Shown: positions 19,999-29,086, counted from the first letter of the stretch. The stretch: 64,000 bases of DNA from CAWFGS01 sp963815535 (GCA_963815535.1 CAWFGS010000003.1:434001-498000); one strand, 5' to 3'. Notes: a model not told the origin generated them from the letters alone. Numbers and translations: made by a program.

Positions 19999-20439
19999 TC
20001 AGTGACGGCGATGGCTGCGTCCGCGATGGCCGAAGCCCCGGCTCTTGAACCCCCGGCTTTTGAACCCACCGCGATGGCGGAACCTCGACCCGCCGAAACT
20101 GCCGTGGCGCGAACCGAACCGCGACCGGTGGCCGAAATTGCGATGGCCGTGATGCTTTTTCAGCTTGTACGCCTTGCCATGAACGCCGTGAACGCCGTGG
20201 TGACCGTTGTCGTGATGGGCGCTGCTGCGGTGATCCCGGCGATCCCTATGGTCCCGATGATCCCGGTGATCGCGATAGTCGCGGTCGGAATGCTGGGCGC
20301 GGTGGCCACGATGATTGACCTGCTAGAAAGTGGCGGCCGCTTCGCTGGCGATCGGGGCCTGTACGGGTGCGGCCAAAGTGGGTGTGGCAATCGCGGCTGC
20401 GAACAAGGCGGGAATGGCGAGTAATGAACGGGGAAGCAT
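19999..20439 (-). pseudogene. Exported His/Arg/Gly-rich protein with an in-frame amber codon
   Basis: ATG 20439 follows CAGGAGTTC. It encodes a signal peptide (MLPRSLLAIPALFAAA..., ending near TLAA) and a short linker, then TAG at 20323-20325 (codon 39). The same frame continues with no other stop for 107 codons to TGA at 19999-20001. This part is dominated by His, Arg, Asp, Ser and Gly: HRDHRD repeats near codons 52-62, then HHDNGHHGVHG, then FGHR, FGSRHG and FKSRGFKSRGF repeats. The unbroken frame and repeats show it was, or is, one secreted basic protein of 146 residues. The stop may be a nonsense mutation or a base error. Function unknown; metal binding is possible. Confidence 0.7.
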
Positions 20440-20584
20440 AAGTTGAACTCCTGATAAAGAATGGCTTGGTAAGTAATGGTCTTACCTGCTTGTTCGCGGC
20501 ATCCCTGCAATAGGTTACATCGGGCGACGATATGTCGTGGCGATCGCGCGTGACGCGGGCGGGGCGGTGCGTTACAGGCCGCGC

Positions 20585-21607
20585 ATGACAGATTATGCGA
20601 AAAGCGCGGATTTGATGCGGCGCGGCACCGATTTCCTCGGCAGCGAACATGCGATCCTGTGCGGCGCGATGAGCTGGGTTTCCGAACGCAATCTGGTTGC
20701 CGCCATATCCAATGCGGGCGGTTTCGGCGTGATCGCATGCGGGGCGATGACGCCGGACCTGCTCGATACCGAAATCGCCGAGACGAAAGCGCGGACGGAC
20801 AAACCCTTCGGCGTGAACCTGATCACCATGCACCCCGCTCTGTTCGACCTGATCGACGTGTGCGCGAAGCACAAAGTGTCGCATGTCGTGCTGGCAGGCG
20901 GCATTCCGCCCAAGGGCAGCGTCGATGCGATCAAGGCGTTCGGCGCGAAAGTGATCGTGTTCGCGCCGACATTGGCGCTGGCGAAGAAGCTGTTGCGCCA
21001 GGACAGGGGCGCCGGCGGCGATGCCCTGGTGATCGAGGGGATGGAGGCCGGCGGCCATATCGGCCCGGTTTCGACCAGCGTTCTGGCGCAGGAATTCCTG
21101 CCGGCCCTATCGCAGGATCATCTGGTGTTCGTCGCAGGGGGCATCGGGCGCGGTGAAGCGATTGCCGGCTACCTCGAAATGGGGGCGGTCGGCGTGCAGT
21201 TGGGCACGCGCTTCGCCTGCGCCACCGAAAGCATCGCGCATGACAATTTCAAAAAAGCGTTCTTCCGCGCCAATGCCCGCGATGCGGTGGCGAGCGTGCA
21301 GGTCGATGCGCGCTTGCCGGTCATTCCCGTGCGCGCGCTGAAGAACAAGGGGACCGAAGCGTTCACCGGCAAACAGCGCGAGGTCGCGGGTTTACTGGAT
21401 ACAGAAGGTCTGGCCATGCAGGAGGCGCAGCTGCAGATCGAACATTACTGGGCAGGCGCGCTGCGCCGCGCGGTGGTGGACGGCGATGTCGAAAATGGAT
21501 CGCTGATGGCCGGGCAATCGGTCGGCATGGTGACGAAAGAGGAGCCTGCGGCGGATATCGTGGCGGAATTGATGACCCAATGCGAAGCTGCGCTGGGGCG
21601 GCGTTGA
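20585..21607 (+). CDS. Nitronate monooxygenase / FabK-like flavoprotein
   Basis: 340 residues of a TIM-barrel FMN enzyme in the nitronate monooxygenase/enoyl-ACP reductase II superfamily. Signs: CGAMSWVSERNLVAAISNAGGFG at the N-terminus, then IEGMEAGGHIGP (FMN phosphate and catalytic-His region, GGHIG), FVAGGIGRGEAI and VQLGTRF. Members oxidise alkyl nitronates or reduce enoyl-ACP; the sequence alone does not decide between them. ATG 20585 is preferred over 20537, since homology starts at once. Unbroken and monocistronic. Confidence 0.85.
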   Translation: MTDYAKSADLMRRGTDFLGSEHAILCGAMSWVSERNLVAAISNAGGFGVIACGAMTPDLLDTEIAETKARTDKPFGVNLITMHPALFDLIDVCAKHKVSHVVLAGGIPPKGSVDAIKAFGAKVIVFAPTLALAKKLLRQDRGAGGDALVIEGMEAGGHIGPVSTSVLAQEFLPALSQDHLVFVAGGIGRGEAIAGYLEMGAVGVQLGTRFACATESIAHDNFKKAFFRANARDAVASVQVDARLPVIPVRALKNKGTEAFTGKQREVAGLLDTEGLAMQEAQLQIEHYWAGALRRAVVDGDVENGSLMAGQSVGMVTKEEPAADIVAELMTQCEAALGRR

Positions 21608-21699
21608 TACCGGGCGCATAACGTAACTTAGGTTGCGGCAGGAACGCGCAAGCCGCCGGCAGCGCTTAGAGGGCATGACCGCACCCAATTCGCCCTGTT

Positions 21700-22248
21700 A
21701 TGACTGATCCATCCGATTGGCTTTCGAGCTGGGACCGGGTCGGTTCCATCGCCGCCCTTTCCATCGCGAGTTTCCTTTTGATCGTCGTGCTTACCCGCCT
21801 GTCGGGCAAGCGGACGACCGGGCAGATGAACAATTTCGATTGGATATTCACCGTTGCGGTCGGCAGCCTGGTCGCGAGCGGCATCCTGCTGCGCGACATT
21901 TCTTTGCTGGATGCGATGGTGGCCGTGGTGACGTTGGGTCTGTGCCAGTATGGGCTGACCTGGCTGTTGGTTCGGTCCGATCTTGCGACCAGATTGGTCA
22001 AGGCCACACCCACGCTGCTGACGCATAAGGGCGATTATCTGTACGACGCGATGAAACGCACACGCGTGACGAAAGCGGAGATCGATTCCGCGCTGCGGCG
22101 CGAAGGGTTGCTGGAAAACGACGCCGCCAATTGGGTGGTGCTGGAAACGGACGGTACGTTTTCGATCATTCCGACGCAGCCATCGCGGCTGGAAAATGCC
22201 GCCGCGATGGAAGGGGTGGAAACGCCGCCCGATTTTCACACGAATTAG
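21700..22248 (+). CDS. DUF421 (YetF-like) membrane protein
   Basis: 182 residues. Three N-terminal membrane segments (about 15-33, 46-63 and 67-90), with LTRLSGKRTTGQMNNFDW between the first two, are the hallmark of DUF421. A cytoplasmic domain follows with TPTLLTHKGDYLYDAMKRTRVTKAEIDSALRREG. The function is unknown, though YetF-type proteins are linked to spore and stress biology in Gram-positives. It lies 93 bases after the flavoprotein gene and may be co-transcribed. Confidence 0.85.
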   Translation: MTDPSDWLSSWDRVGSIAALSIASFLLIVVLTRLSGKRTTGQMNNFDWIFTVAVGSLVASGILLRDISLLDAMVAVVTLGLCQYGLTWLLVRSDLATRLVKATPTLLTHKGDYLYDAMKRTRVTKAEIDSALRREGLLENDAANWVVLETDGTFSIIPTQPSRLENAAAMEGVETPPDFHTN

Positions 22249-22290
22249 TGCGGCGCACGGTCGGAGGGCCCGATCAGAAGCACACAACGA

Positions 22291-23206
22291 TCAAAGCGCC
22301 CGGTCGAGCCACCCCGCCGCACGCAGCTTTGCGACATTGGGGCGGCTGACGGGGACCACGAGATCGCCGGTCAGCACCAGTTCCACTTCCCGCCCCTTGC
22401 GCCGGTGGCCACGCACCGCGCCGCGCGCCGCCCACCATCCGCGATGGACGCGTTCGCCGTGCCCGCGTTCGCCCTGTTCGCCCGGCAGTTTCGCGATCGC
22501 ATCGCCCAGGTTCATCAGCAACATCTCACTTTGCCCCGCGCCGTGGACGCGGACATAATGGTCCTCCACCGACAGTGCGTGAATGGCGGGAAAGCCGGCG
22601 GGGAGAAGCGCGTGCAACGCGGTTTCGACAGGCGGTTCAGTCTCTGCGATGGGCCTGGTCCAGGGTTTCTCCGTTCCCGGCATCGTGCGGCACCGCGAAC
22701 ATCAGCCGCATCAGCCCATAAATGCCCAGCCCGATCCCCGTCGTCTGCGCGTAAAGCAGCGCGTAATCCGCCCCCGACAGCCGCTGCGACACCTGCATGC
22801 CCGCGATCACGAACGCGATCAGCCAGGTCATCGGCAAGCCTGCGATCAGGCAGGACACCGCGATCGCCAGACCGTGCGGCACGCGCGTTTCGGCGGCGAG
22901 CCAGTCCGCGGCGATATTGAGCGGGCGGAAAATCGCGTAACCGATCGCGCCGACGCCGATCCAATAGGCAAGCCGCAAGGCCACCGGCATGGAATACGTC
23001 CCGAACGGCCCCAGCAGCCCCAGCACGAATGCGATCGCCACCAGCGCGAACAGTTCGATGGCGAGCCACCGGAAACCGCCCCGATGGCGCGACTGCGCGG
23101 ATGGGCGAACGGTCCGTTCCCGCGCCGGTTCGCGTATCGGGGGGTCCGTTCGCGTAATGTCGGTTGATCGGTGCATCGCAGGTGGCATCATGCCCGCCAG
23201 TCCCAC
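22291..23206 (-). CDS. Membrane-anchored LytTR regulator, split by a frameshift
   Basis: Two reading frames give one sensible protein. Frame A (23206 down to about 22675) has a basic N-terminus and four membrane segments (from WLAIELFALVAIAF to YGLMRLMFAV). Frame B (from about 22683 to 22291) has a LytTR DNA-binding domain: FPAIHALSVEDHYVRVHG, MLLMNLGDAI, then GERVHRGWW and LVLTGDLVVPVSRPNVAKLR. Removing one base near 22674 joins them as a protein of about 304 residues with no other change. Two overlapping genes (frame B has an ATG at 22683) are the alternative. GTG 23206 or ATG 23176 could be the start. LytTR membrane regulators usually control their own neighbours; the target is unknown. 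Confidence 0.75.
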
Positions 23207-23225
23207 CGCCTGCCAAGAGGATTTT

Positions 23226-23807
23226 ATGAAACGACCCGTGACCCGCGCTCAGCAGCCCGCCGACTACCGCGATGCGGGAAGCAACTTGCGCATCTATGCG
23301 ATTACCGCCGCGATCACGATCGCCGTCACGGCGGGGCTGACCATCGCATCGGCCATGTCGGGCGGTTTTGCATCCGCCGACCCCGCAGGTGCACTGGCCC
23401 GCGACACCGGCGTCGCGACCAACCGATGGAGCGTGCCGATCATTATCCATCTGGGCACCGCGCTTCCTTCCCTGCTGTTGGGCGGGTTCATCCTGTGGCG
23501 GCGTAAGGGAACTGCGCTGCATCGCATGTTGGGGCGCATCTATACCGCGATGATGCTGATCACCGCCGTCACCAGTTTCTGGATCGGCCGCCCCGGCACG
23601 GGGATTGGCGGCGGCGGGTTCAGCTTCATCCATATCTTTTCGGTCTGGACCCTGTTCGCGATCCCGTGGGGCATCCACAATGCGCGGCGCGGCAATATCG
23701 TGGCCCATCAACGGACCATGCGCGGCCTGTATATCGGTCTGATGATGGCCGGGCTGTTCACCATGATCCCCGGCCGTTTGTTGGGCGCGGCGGTGTTCGG
23801 CTGGTAA
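23226..23807 (+). CDS. DUF2306-like multi-pass membrane protein
   Basis: 193 residues, about five membrane segments. The motif HRMLGRIYTAMMLITAVTSF and, later, FSFIHIFSVWTL resemble DUF2306, where His residues sit near helix ends as possible haem or quinone ligands. This is family memory, not proof. ATG 23226 follows AGAGGATTTT. It is divergent from the LytTR regulator gene with almost no gap, so the regulator is a candidate controller. Confidence 0.7.
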   Translation: MKRPVTRAQQPADYRDAGSNLRIYAITAAITIAVTAGLTIASAMSGGFASADPAGALARDTGVATNRWSVPIIIHLGTALPSLLLGGFILWRRKGTALHRMLGRIYTAMMLITAVTSFWIGRPGTGIGGGGFSFIHIFSVWTLFAIPWGIHNARRGNIVAHQRTMRGLYIGLMMAGLFTMIPGRLLGAAVFGW

Positions 23808-23900
23808 CGGTGCGGCGGCAGCGCTTGGGGGGCGGCCCTTGCGCGCATCCCGCCATCGCTGCATTGTACGGCGTATCATGTAAGGCGAAGGAGAGATGCC

Positions 23901-24791
23901 ATGTGCGACGATTTTACGCAGGACCGCGAAGATGCGGGGCTGGCGGCCAAGGGTCTCAACCGCCGGCAGTTCGCCGCAATGGGCGGGGTCGCCGCCATCG
24001 CCGCCTGCGCGCCGGGAGAGGTTATCGCCGAACAGGATCGCACCGCCAGCGGATCGATTACGCAGCGGGATGTCGCCATCGCCACCCCCGACGGTACGAT
24101 GGACGCGTTTTTCGTGCATCCTGCCAGCGGCCCGGCCCCGGCAGTCATCATGTGGCCCGATGTCGCCGGCCTGCGCCCCGCCTATCGCACGATGGCGCAG
24201 CGGCTGGCCGACGATGGTTATGCCGTGATCGCCGTGAACCCTTATTACCGGGGGGCGAAAGCGCCGGTGCTGGAAAGTTTCGCCGAATGGCGCAGCGATG
24301 CCGGGCAAGCGAAAATCCGCCCCTTGCGCGCGGCGCTGTCGTCCGAAGCCATCATGCGCGATGCCACCGCGCTGGTCGGCTGGCTGGACGATCAGGATGC
24401 CGTCGATACCACGCGTGGCATCGGTTCGTGCGGATATTGCATGGGCGGGCCGTTCACCGTTTACAGCGCGGCGGCCGTCCCGAACCGCATCGGCGCGGCG
24501 GCGAGTTTCCACGGCGGCGGTCTGGTCCGCGACGATGCGGACAGCCCGCACAAACTGCTCGCTCGCGCGACCGGGACCGATTATCTGTTCGCCATCGCCC
24601 AGAACGACGATGCCCGCGCGCCGGACGACAAGGATGCCCTACGCATTGCCGCCAACAGCGCCGAAGTGGACGCCACGGTCGAAGTCTTCGCCGCCGATCA
24701 CGGCTGGTGCACCATCGACAGCCCGGTTTACGACGAAGCCGAAGCGGAACGCGCGCGCGACATGATGCTGGCGATGTTTGCCGAAATGTAG
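23901..24791 (+). CDS. Dienelactone hydrolase family protein, possibly exported
   Basis: 296 residues, alpha/beta hydrolase fold. The nucleophile motif is GYCMGG with Cys as in dienelactone hydrolases; DDARAPDDKDALR and ADHGWC supply the likely Asp and His of the triad. The N-terminus carries NRRQFAAMGGVAAIAAC, a twin-arginine-like motif with a possible lipobox Cys, so the enzyme may be exported and lipid-linked. ATG 23901 follows AAGGAGAG. The substrate is unknown; no aromatic degradation genes are near. Confidence 0.85.
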   Translation: MCDDFTQDREDAGLAAKGLNRRQFAAMGGVAAIAACAPGEVIAEQDRTASGSITQRDVAIATPDGTMDAFFVHPASGPAPAVIMWPDVAGLRPAYRTMAQRLADDGYAVIAVNPYYRGAKAPVLESFAEWRSDAGQAKIRPLRAALSSEAIMRDATALVGWLDDQDAVDTTRGIGSCGYCMGGPFTVYSAAAVPNRIGAAASFHGGGLVRDDADSPHKLLARATGTDYLFAIAQNDDARAPDDKDALRIAANSAEVDATVEVFAADHGWCTIDSPVYDEAEAERARDMMLAMFAEM

Positions 24792-24795
24792 ACGC

Positions 24796-24830
24796 AAAAA
24801 GGGCGCGTTCATCGCCGAACGCGCCCTTCC
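24796..24830. terminator. Bidirectional terminator
   Basis: GGGCGCGTTC (24801-24810) and GAACGCGCCC (24817-24826) pair perfectly with a six-base loop. AAAAA before the stem gives a T run on the minus strand, so it best ends the DUF3618 operon; it also lies just after the hydrolase stop. Confidence 0.8.
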
Positions 24831-24858
24831 TCGATTCCAGTAGATGCGACTGGGGCGC

Positions 24859-25764
24859 TTACGTGTTGTAAGTGCCTGAAGCGCTGGAAGAACTGGCCGA
24901 CGTGCCGCTCGATGCGTCCTGCATCTTGCTGTCGGCTTTCTCCACTAGTTCGTCCTTCTTGTCGCGAGCGGTATCGGCGGCCTGCCTGGCCTTCGTTTCC
25001 GCCTTGTCGATCGCCTGTTCGCCCAGATCGCCCAGCTTTTCTTCTTCGGCACGGCTGAGCGGCACGGCTGCCCCTGCGACGGCTCCCAATGCTGCGGCGA
25101 TCAACCCACCGATCAGCGGGTTGTCACGATAGGCTTGCTTGCCCTTCGACGCTGCACGGCGGGCCTGTTCGCGGGACTTGCGACGCGCGTCACCGGCCTT
25201 TTCGAACGCGGCGTCGCGACGTTCGCGCATGGTGTCGGTCGCACTGTTGAGCCGATCGTGGAAGCTGTTCTCATCCTCGTCGCTGTTCTGTTCAAGCATC
25301 AGATAGTTCGAGCGCGCGGCGTTGCGGCGGCGGCGATAGGTGAGGTCGTCTTCGTCAGCCAGTCGATCGATGCCGGACATGTGATCGATATAACCGCGAT
25401 GATATGCCGTGTGACGGTCATAGTCGGCGCTGTCGAAACCATCGTCGTATCGGTCGTCGTCGTAATCGTCCGATCCGGCGCCGAACCCGGCTGGCTTCAG
25501 CGCCGATGGCCGGGCATCGGCATCGCTGGCGAGCCAGATGCCGCCGATTGCGATCATCCCCAACGCCAGCGGATTGCGCTTCGCCTGATCCAGCACCACG
25601 CGGCTGTCGACGCCGCTGCTGTCGGCCTTGTCCAGCAACGCGTTCATAATGTTGCGCGGGGTGAATTGATCGCCGATCCGATCGACGGTTGCGCTCATGT
25701 CGCGTTGCGTGCGTTCGATGTCCCGTTCGATTGCGGCGGGATCCTGAGTGTTGTCCTGTGTCAT
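24859..25764 (-). CDS. DUF3618 protein, membrane-associated stress type
   Basis: About 301 residues. The N-terminal IERDIERTQRDMSATVDRIGDQFTP is the DUF3618 signature. A hydrophobic segment follows (ALGMIAIGGIWLA), then a long acidic/aromatic stretch, basic coiled-coil-like repeats, a glycine/alanine membrane hairpin (LIGGLIAAALGAVAGAAV) and an Ala/Lys/Glu-rich tail ending in Ser/Gly. Last gene of a three-gene operon, with ATGA overlaps at both joins. This set is widespread in alphaproteobacteria and thought to protect the envelope; the exact role is not known. Confidence 0.8.
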   Translation of the reverse strand: MTQDNTQDPAAIERDIERTQRDMSATVDRIGDQFTPRNIMNALLDKADSSGVDSRVVLDQAKRNPLALGMIAIGGIWLASDADARPSALKPAGFGAGSDDYDDDRYDDGFDSADYDRHTAYHRGYIDHMSGIDRLADEDDLTYRRRRNAARSNYLMLEQNSDEDENSFHDRLNSATDTMRERRDAAFEKAGDARRKSREQARRAASKGKQAYRDNPLIGGLIAAALGAVAGAAVPLSRAEEEKLGDLGEQAIDKAETKARQAADTARDKKDELVEKADSKMQDASSGTSASSSSASGTYNT

Positions 25765-26171
25765 ATGTTGCCTCGTGCGGTAAGATTGCCGGTCGCCGCA
25801 TCGGGCGTCCGTTCCAAGGTGTCGATCGTGCGATCGGGCGTCAGATTGGCGGCGCTCATCTTCTTTTTCGCGCCCGCGAACATGACGAAAGCGATCGCCA
25901 GCGTGACGAGTCCGACGATCAGCGTGGAAAGCGCGAGATTGTCGATCGCCTGATCGAGCCAATAGGCAAGGCCCATCAGCACCACGCCCAACCCGCCGAT
26001 GCCGACCACCGCAGCCCCGATCATCGCGCCCAGCGCGATTTTGAGGTCGGTGACGGAATCGCGCATTTCGGCTTGCACCAGATTGACCTGCTGCTGCGCC
26101 AGATGGCTTGCCTGGCTGGTCAACTGGCCGATCAGATCGACGATATTGGCGTTTTCGTTCCCTGTACTCAT
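25761..26171 (-). CDS. Holin-X-like (phage holin superfamily III) membrane protein
   Basis: 136 residues. An amphipathic N-terminus (IVDLIGQLTSQASHLAQQQ) precedes two membrane helices at about 46-70 and 78-100 and a charged tail. This is the actinobacterial holin-X/DUF1469-type fold found beside DUF3618 proteins. No lysis gene is nearby, so a role in envelope upkeep is more likely than phage lysis. Its ATG and the stop of the upstream gene overlap by four bases, as does its stop with DUF3618. Confidence 0.8.
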   Translation of the reverse strand: MSTGNENANIVDLIGQLTSQASHLAQQQVNLVQAEMRDSVTDLKIALGAMIGAAVVGIGGLGVVLMGLAYWLDQAIDNLALSTLIVGLVTLAIAFVMFAGAKKKMSAANLTPDRTIDTLERTPDAATGNLTARGNI

Positions 26172-26761
26172 AGCGTGGTCCCCCCGGTGGTGGATGTGGC
26201 GACACTGGAAGTGCCGGTCGATGTGTTGCCCGGTGTGCCGCCCGTCGCCGTGCCGACATTGTAAGGCTTGTCGAACCGGCTGTCCGCGCCGCTCGTTCCG
26301 CCCGTTCCGCCCGTTCCGCCCGTTCCATCAGTGAAACTGGAACCGGTATCGCGATGTTCGGCTCCCGCTTTCAGGAAACGCGACGCGGCGAAACCTGCCA
26401 TCGCCGACATTGCGAGAAAGGCGGTTGGGCTGTTCTTCGCAAACCGGCTTACCTCGTCGGCAATCTGGCGCGGTTCCTTATCGTCCACTCGCGATGCCAG
26501 ATCGCTGGCCGAACTCGCCGCCTGTTTGAATGCGGACGACAGCCAGGATGGCGCATCGTCGTTGCGCTGCAGATCGTCCGCAGCCTTGTCGATGGCGGAC
26601 GCTGCCGCCTTGACCGTGTCGGTCGCCTTACCCTTGTTGTCCTGGGCAATGGTGGTTGCCTGTTGCTTGGCCGTATCGGCCAGTTTCGCGCCGTCATCCT
26701 TCAGTTCGGATTTCAGCTCGTTCGCGGTTCCGGTGGAACCGGTTGATCCTGTTTGCATCAT
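26168..26761 (-). CDS. Ala/Lys/Thr-rich stress-operon protein
   Basis: 197 residues. Long helix-forming stretch rich in Ala, Asp and Lys (KDDGAKLADTAKQQATT...), a central hydrophobic segment (TAFLAMSAMAGFAASRF) and a Gly/Thr/Ser-rich tail with tandem GTGG units (about 150-158) encoded by a repeated GTTCCGCCC track near 26293-26330. First gene of the operon with the holin-X and DUF3618 genes. Similar proteins are called nutrient-deprivation-induced; I see no catalytic motif. The tandem repeat could vary in copy number. Confidence 0.65.
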   Translation of the reverse strand: MMQTGSTGSTGTANELKSELKDDGAKLADTAKQQATTIAQDNKGKATDTVKAAASAIDKAADDLQRNDDAPSWLSSAFKQAASSASDLASRVDDKEPRQIADEVSRFAKNSPTAFLAMSAMAGFAASRFLKAGAEHRDTGSSFTDGTGGTGGTGGTSGADSRFDKPYNVGTATGGTPGNTSTGTSSVATSTTGGTTL

Positions 26762-26920
26762 CTTCCTCCTATCATGAAACCAAGAGGCGACGTGCGTCGA
26801 TGTTCCTGGAAAACCGACATAATTAACAAAGGATTGGGTGGAGAGCCGACGCTCAGCGTTAGGGCAAGCTATGGTGCAACGAACTTTCCTACACGACCGA
26901 AATCTGCCTTATCGTCGCGG

Positions 26921-27523
26921 ATGACCGAACGCCGCAAACAGCCCCGCATATTACGCACACTCCGCATTCCCTATTTCCACCCCATCCCCATCAGGGCGCG
27001 GCGGGATGGGTGGACGGCGGACCGGCAATGCGCGTTCATCGGCCATCTGTTCGAAACCCGCTGCGTCGCGGCAGCCGCGCGCCGCGTGGGGATGGCGCGC
27101 GAGACGGCCTATCGCCTGCGATCGCGGGCGGGGGCAGAGGGGTTCGCCCATGCCTGGGATCTGGCGATGGTCTGCCCTGAAAAACTGGCGCGCGGGGATA
27201 CGGCGTCGCCCGAACGGCCGCGCATTTCGAAAGTCACACTCGCGCACCATCATATTCAATGGACGGGGCCGCTGCATCGTCCCGTAATCTATCGCGGGCA
27301 GTATCGCGGCATCCAGCGCAAAGCCGACTTTTACGGGCTGTTGCGACTGGTCCGGCGGCTTCCCGGCAAGCGTTCGGCCCGACGAACGAAGCGGCCCGCG
27401 ACCGCCGAAACAGGACCGCGAAAGTTTGCACGAAAACGCGTAAAGCGGTCCATGTCCTGGGGCGGTCCAAGCCCCTTCCCACCATCCGCCGAACGCGCTA
27501 TCTTCGCTGGCGAGAACCAATGA
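26921..27523 (+). CDS. Small HTH-like basic protein, function unknown
   Basis: About 200 residues, strongly basic. The segment TADRQCAFIGHLFETRCVAAAARRVGMARETAYRLRSR looks like a helix-turn-helix of the kind seen in phage terminase small subunits and related alphaproteobacterial proteins. A block AWDLAMVCPEKL follows, then a segment on HHHIQWTGPLHRPVIYRGQYRGI. The C-terminus is rich in Arg and Lys and may be non-native. ATG 26921 is chosen, as the longer frame from 26753 has no RBS and low quality. It ends 10 bases before qmcA. Confidence 0.6.
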   Translation: MTERRKQPRILRTLRIPYFHPIPIRARRDGWTADRQCAFIGHLFETRCVAAAARRVGMARETAYRLRSRAGAEGFAHAWDLAMVCPEKLARGDTASPERPRISKVTLAHHHIQWTGPLHRPVIYRGQYRGIQRKADFYGLLRLVRRLPGKRSARRTKRPATAETGPRKFARKRVKRSMSWGGPSPFPPSAERAIFAGENQ

Positions 27524-27533
27524 AGGAACCCCG

Positions 27534-28568
27534 ATGGAACTGATCCTGCTCCTGCTGCTTGTCGCTCTGATCGTCGTGGTGCTGTTTTCCACAGTGCGCG
27601 TGGTCAAACAGGGTTTCGTCTATACGATCGAACGGCTGGGCAAATTCACCGCGCCCGCCGATCCGGGGTTGCATTTCCTGATCCCCTTCGTCGATCGTAT
27701 CGGCCATAAAATCAACATGATGGAACAGGTGCTGGACATTCCGGGGCAGGAAATCATCACGCGCGACAATGCGATGGTCGGCGTCGATGCGGTGGTGTTC
27801 TTCCAGGTGCTGGATGCGGGCAAGGCGGCTTATGAAGTCAGCAATCTCTATGGCGCGATCATGGCGATCACGACCACCAACCTGCGCACCGTGATGGGCT
27901 CGATGGATCTCGACGAAACCTTGTCCAAGCGGGACGAGATCAACGCCCGGCTGCTGAATGTGGTCGATCATGCAACCTCGCCCTGGGGCCTCAAGATCAC
28001 ACGCGTCGAAATCAAGGACATCCGCCCGCCGATCGACATATCGGAAGCGATGGCCCGTCAGATGAAGGCCGAACGGCTGAAACGCGCCGAGATTCTGGAA
28101 GCGGAGGGCGACCGCGCCAGCCGCATTCTGCGCGCCGAGGGGGAAAAGCAGTCCGCCATCCTGACGGCGGAAGGGAAGCGCGAATCCGCCTTCCGCGACG
28201 CCGAGGCCCGCGAACGCGCGGCGGAGGCGGAAGCGCAGGCAACCCGCAGCGTGTCCAACGCCATCGCTGAAAGCGGCAATCAGGCGATCAATTACTTCAT
28301 CGCGCAGGAATACACCAAAGCGGTGGGCAAATTCGCCGACAGCCCGAACGCCAAGACCATCCTGTTCCCGGTGGAAGCGACGCAGCTGATCGGATCGCTG
28401 GGCGGTATCGGCGAATTGGTGAAGGGCGTAATGGGCGACGAACAGGATGGCGGCCCACGCCCGCCCACCGGCGGTTCCGGGCAGTCGATCGGCAATTCGA
28501 CCATCGAACGCCAGCGGTCGGGCGACCGGGTGCGCGTGACCGTGCCGCGCACGCAGGACAAATCGTGA
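27534..28568 (+). CDS. qmcA: SPFH/Band 7 protein, QmcA/paraslipin type
   Basis: 344 residues. One N-terminal membrane helix (about 2-22), then the SPFH core with VVKQGFVYTIERLGKF, GQEIITRDNAMVGVDAVVFFQV and MGSMDLDETLSKRDEIN, and a long Glu/Ala-rich coiled coil that ends in a Gly/Pro tail. These proteins build ring-like scaffolds in the inner membrane and work with FtsH-type proteases or lipids. AAGGA precedes ATG 27534. The nfeD gene follows at 31 bases, the usual partnership. Confidence 0.9.
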   Translation: MELILLLLLVALIVVVLFSTVRVVKQGFVYTIERLGKFTAPADPGLHFLIPFVDRIGHKINMMEQVLDIPGQEIITRDNAMVGVDAVVFFQVLDAGKAAYEVSNLYGAIMAITTTNLRTVMGSMDLDETLSKRDEINARLLNVVDHATSPWGLKITRVEIKDIRPPIDISEAMARQMKAERLKRAEILEAEGDRASRILRAEGEKQSAILTAEGKRESAFRDAEARERAAEAEAQATRSVSNAIAESGNQAINYFIAQEYTKAVGKFADSPNAKTILFPVEATQLIGSLGGIGELVKGVMGDEQDGGPRPPTGGSGQSIGNSTIERQRSGDRVRVTVPRTQDKS

Positions 28569-28599
28569 TGACTGCACCTTGCGATAGGCAGCGCGGCTG

Positions 28600-29076
28600 A
28601 TGGACGGGCTGGACGGCGTCGATCCGCATTGGGTCTGGCTCGCCATCGGCATGGTGCTGGCCATGCTGGAACTGGTGGTGCCCGGCGTCTATCTGATCTG
28701 GTTCGCCGCTGCGGCCCTGGTGACCGGGATGCTGACCTTCGTGCTCGATCCCGGCGTGACGGTGCAGATTATCAACTTCGTGTCGCTGTCGCTGATCGCG
28801 GCCTATTCGGCCAAGCGGTTCCTGCGCGATCGGCCGATCGAAAGCGCGGACCCGCTGATGAACAATCGCGGCGGCAGGCTGATCGGTGAAACGGCGGTGG
28901 TGGTGCAGGCGCTCGACAATGGGAAGGGGCGCATCCATCACGGCGACAGCGAATGGATCGCCCGCGGCGCGGACATCGCGGTCGGCACGAAAGTCCGCAT
29001 CATCGGCCATCACGGCGCGGAATTGCTGGTCGAACCGATCGCATCGCCATCGCCATTGCCGGACCCGCAAACCTGA
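28600..29076 (+). CDS. nfeD: NfeD-like protein, partner of the SPFH protein
   Basis: 158 residues. Two or three membrane helices (about 12-33, 37-54 and 58-70) are followed by a soluble OB-fold domain of about 65 residues beginning MNNRGGRLIGETAVVVQAL and ending in LLVEPI. This is the short, YbbK-type NfeD form without the serine protease domain. It follows qmcA directly, and the two are expected to act as a membrane complex. It ends 10 bases before the stop of a convergent gene. Confidence 0.88.
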   Translation: MDGLDGVDPHWVWLAIGMVLAMLELVVPGVYLIWFAAAALVTGMLTFVLDPGVTVQIINFVSLSLIAAYSAKRFLRDRPIESADPLMNNRGGRLIGETAVVVQALDNGKGRIHHGDSEWIARGADIAVGTKVRIIGHHGAELLVEPIASPSPLPDPQT

Positions 29077-29086
29077 CCGGGCGTGT

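Noticed and set aside
25761..26171. Phage lysis cassette suggested by the holin-like gene
   Set aside because: No endolysin or phage genes nearby, and it sits in the known DUF3618 stress-operon context.
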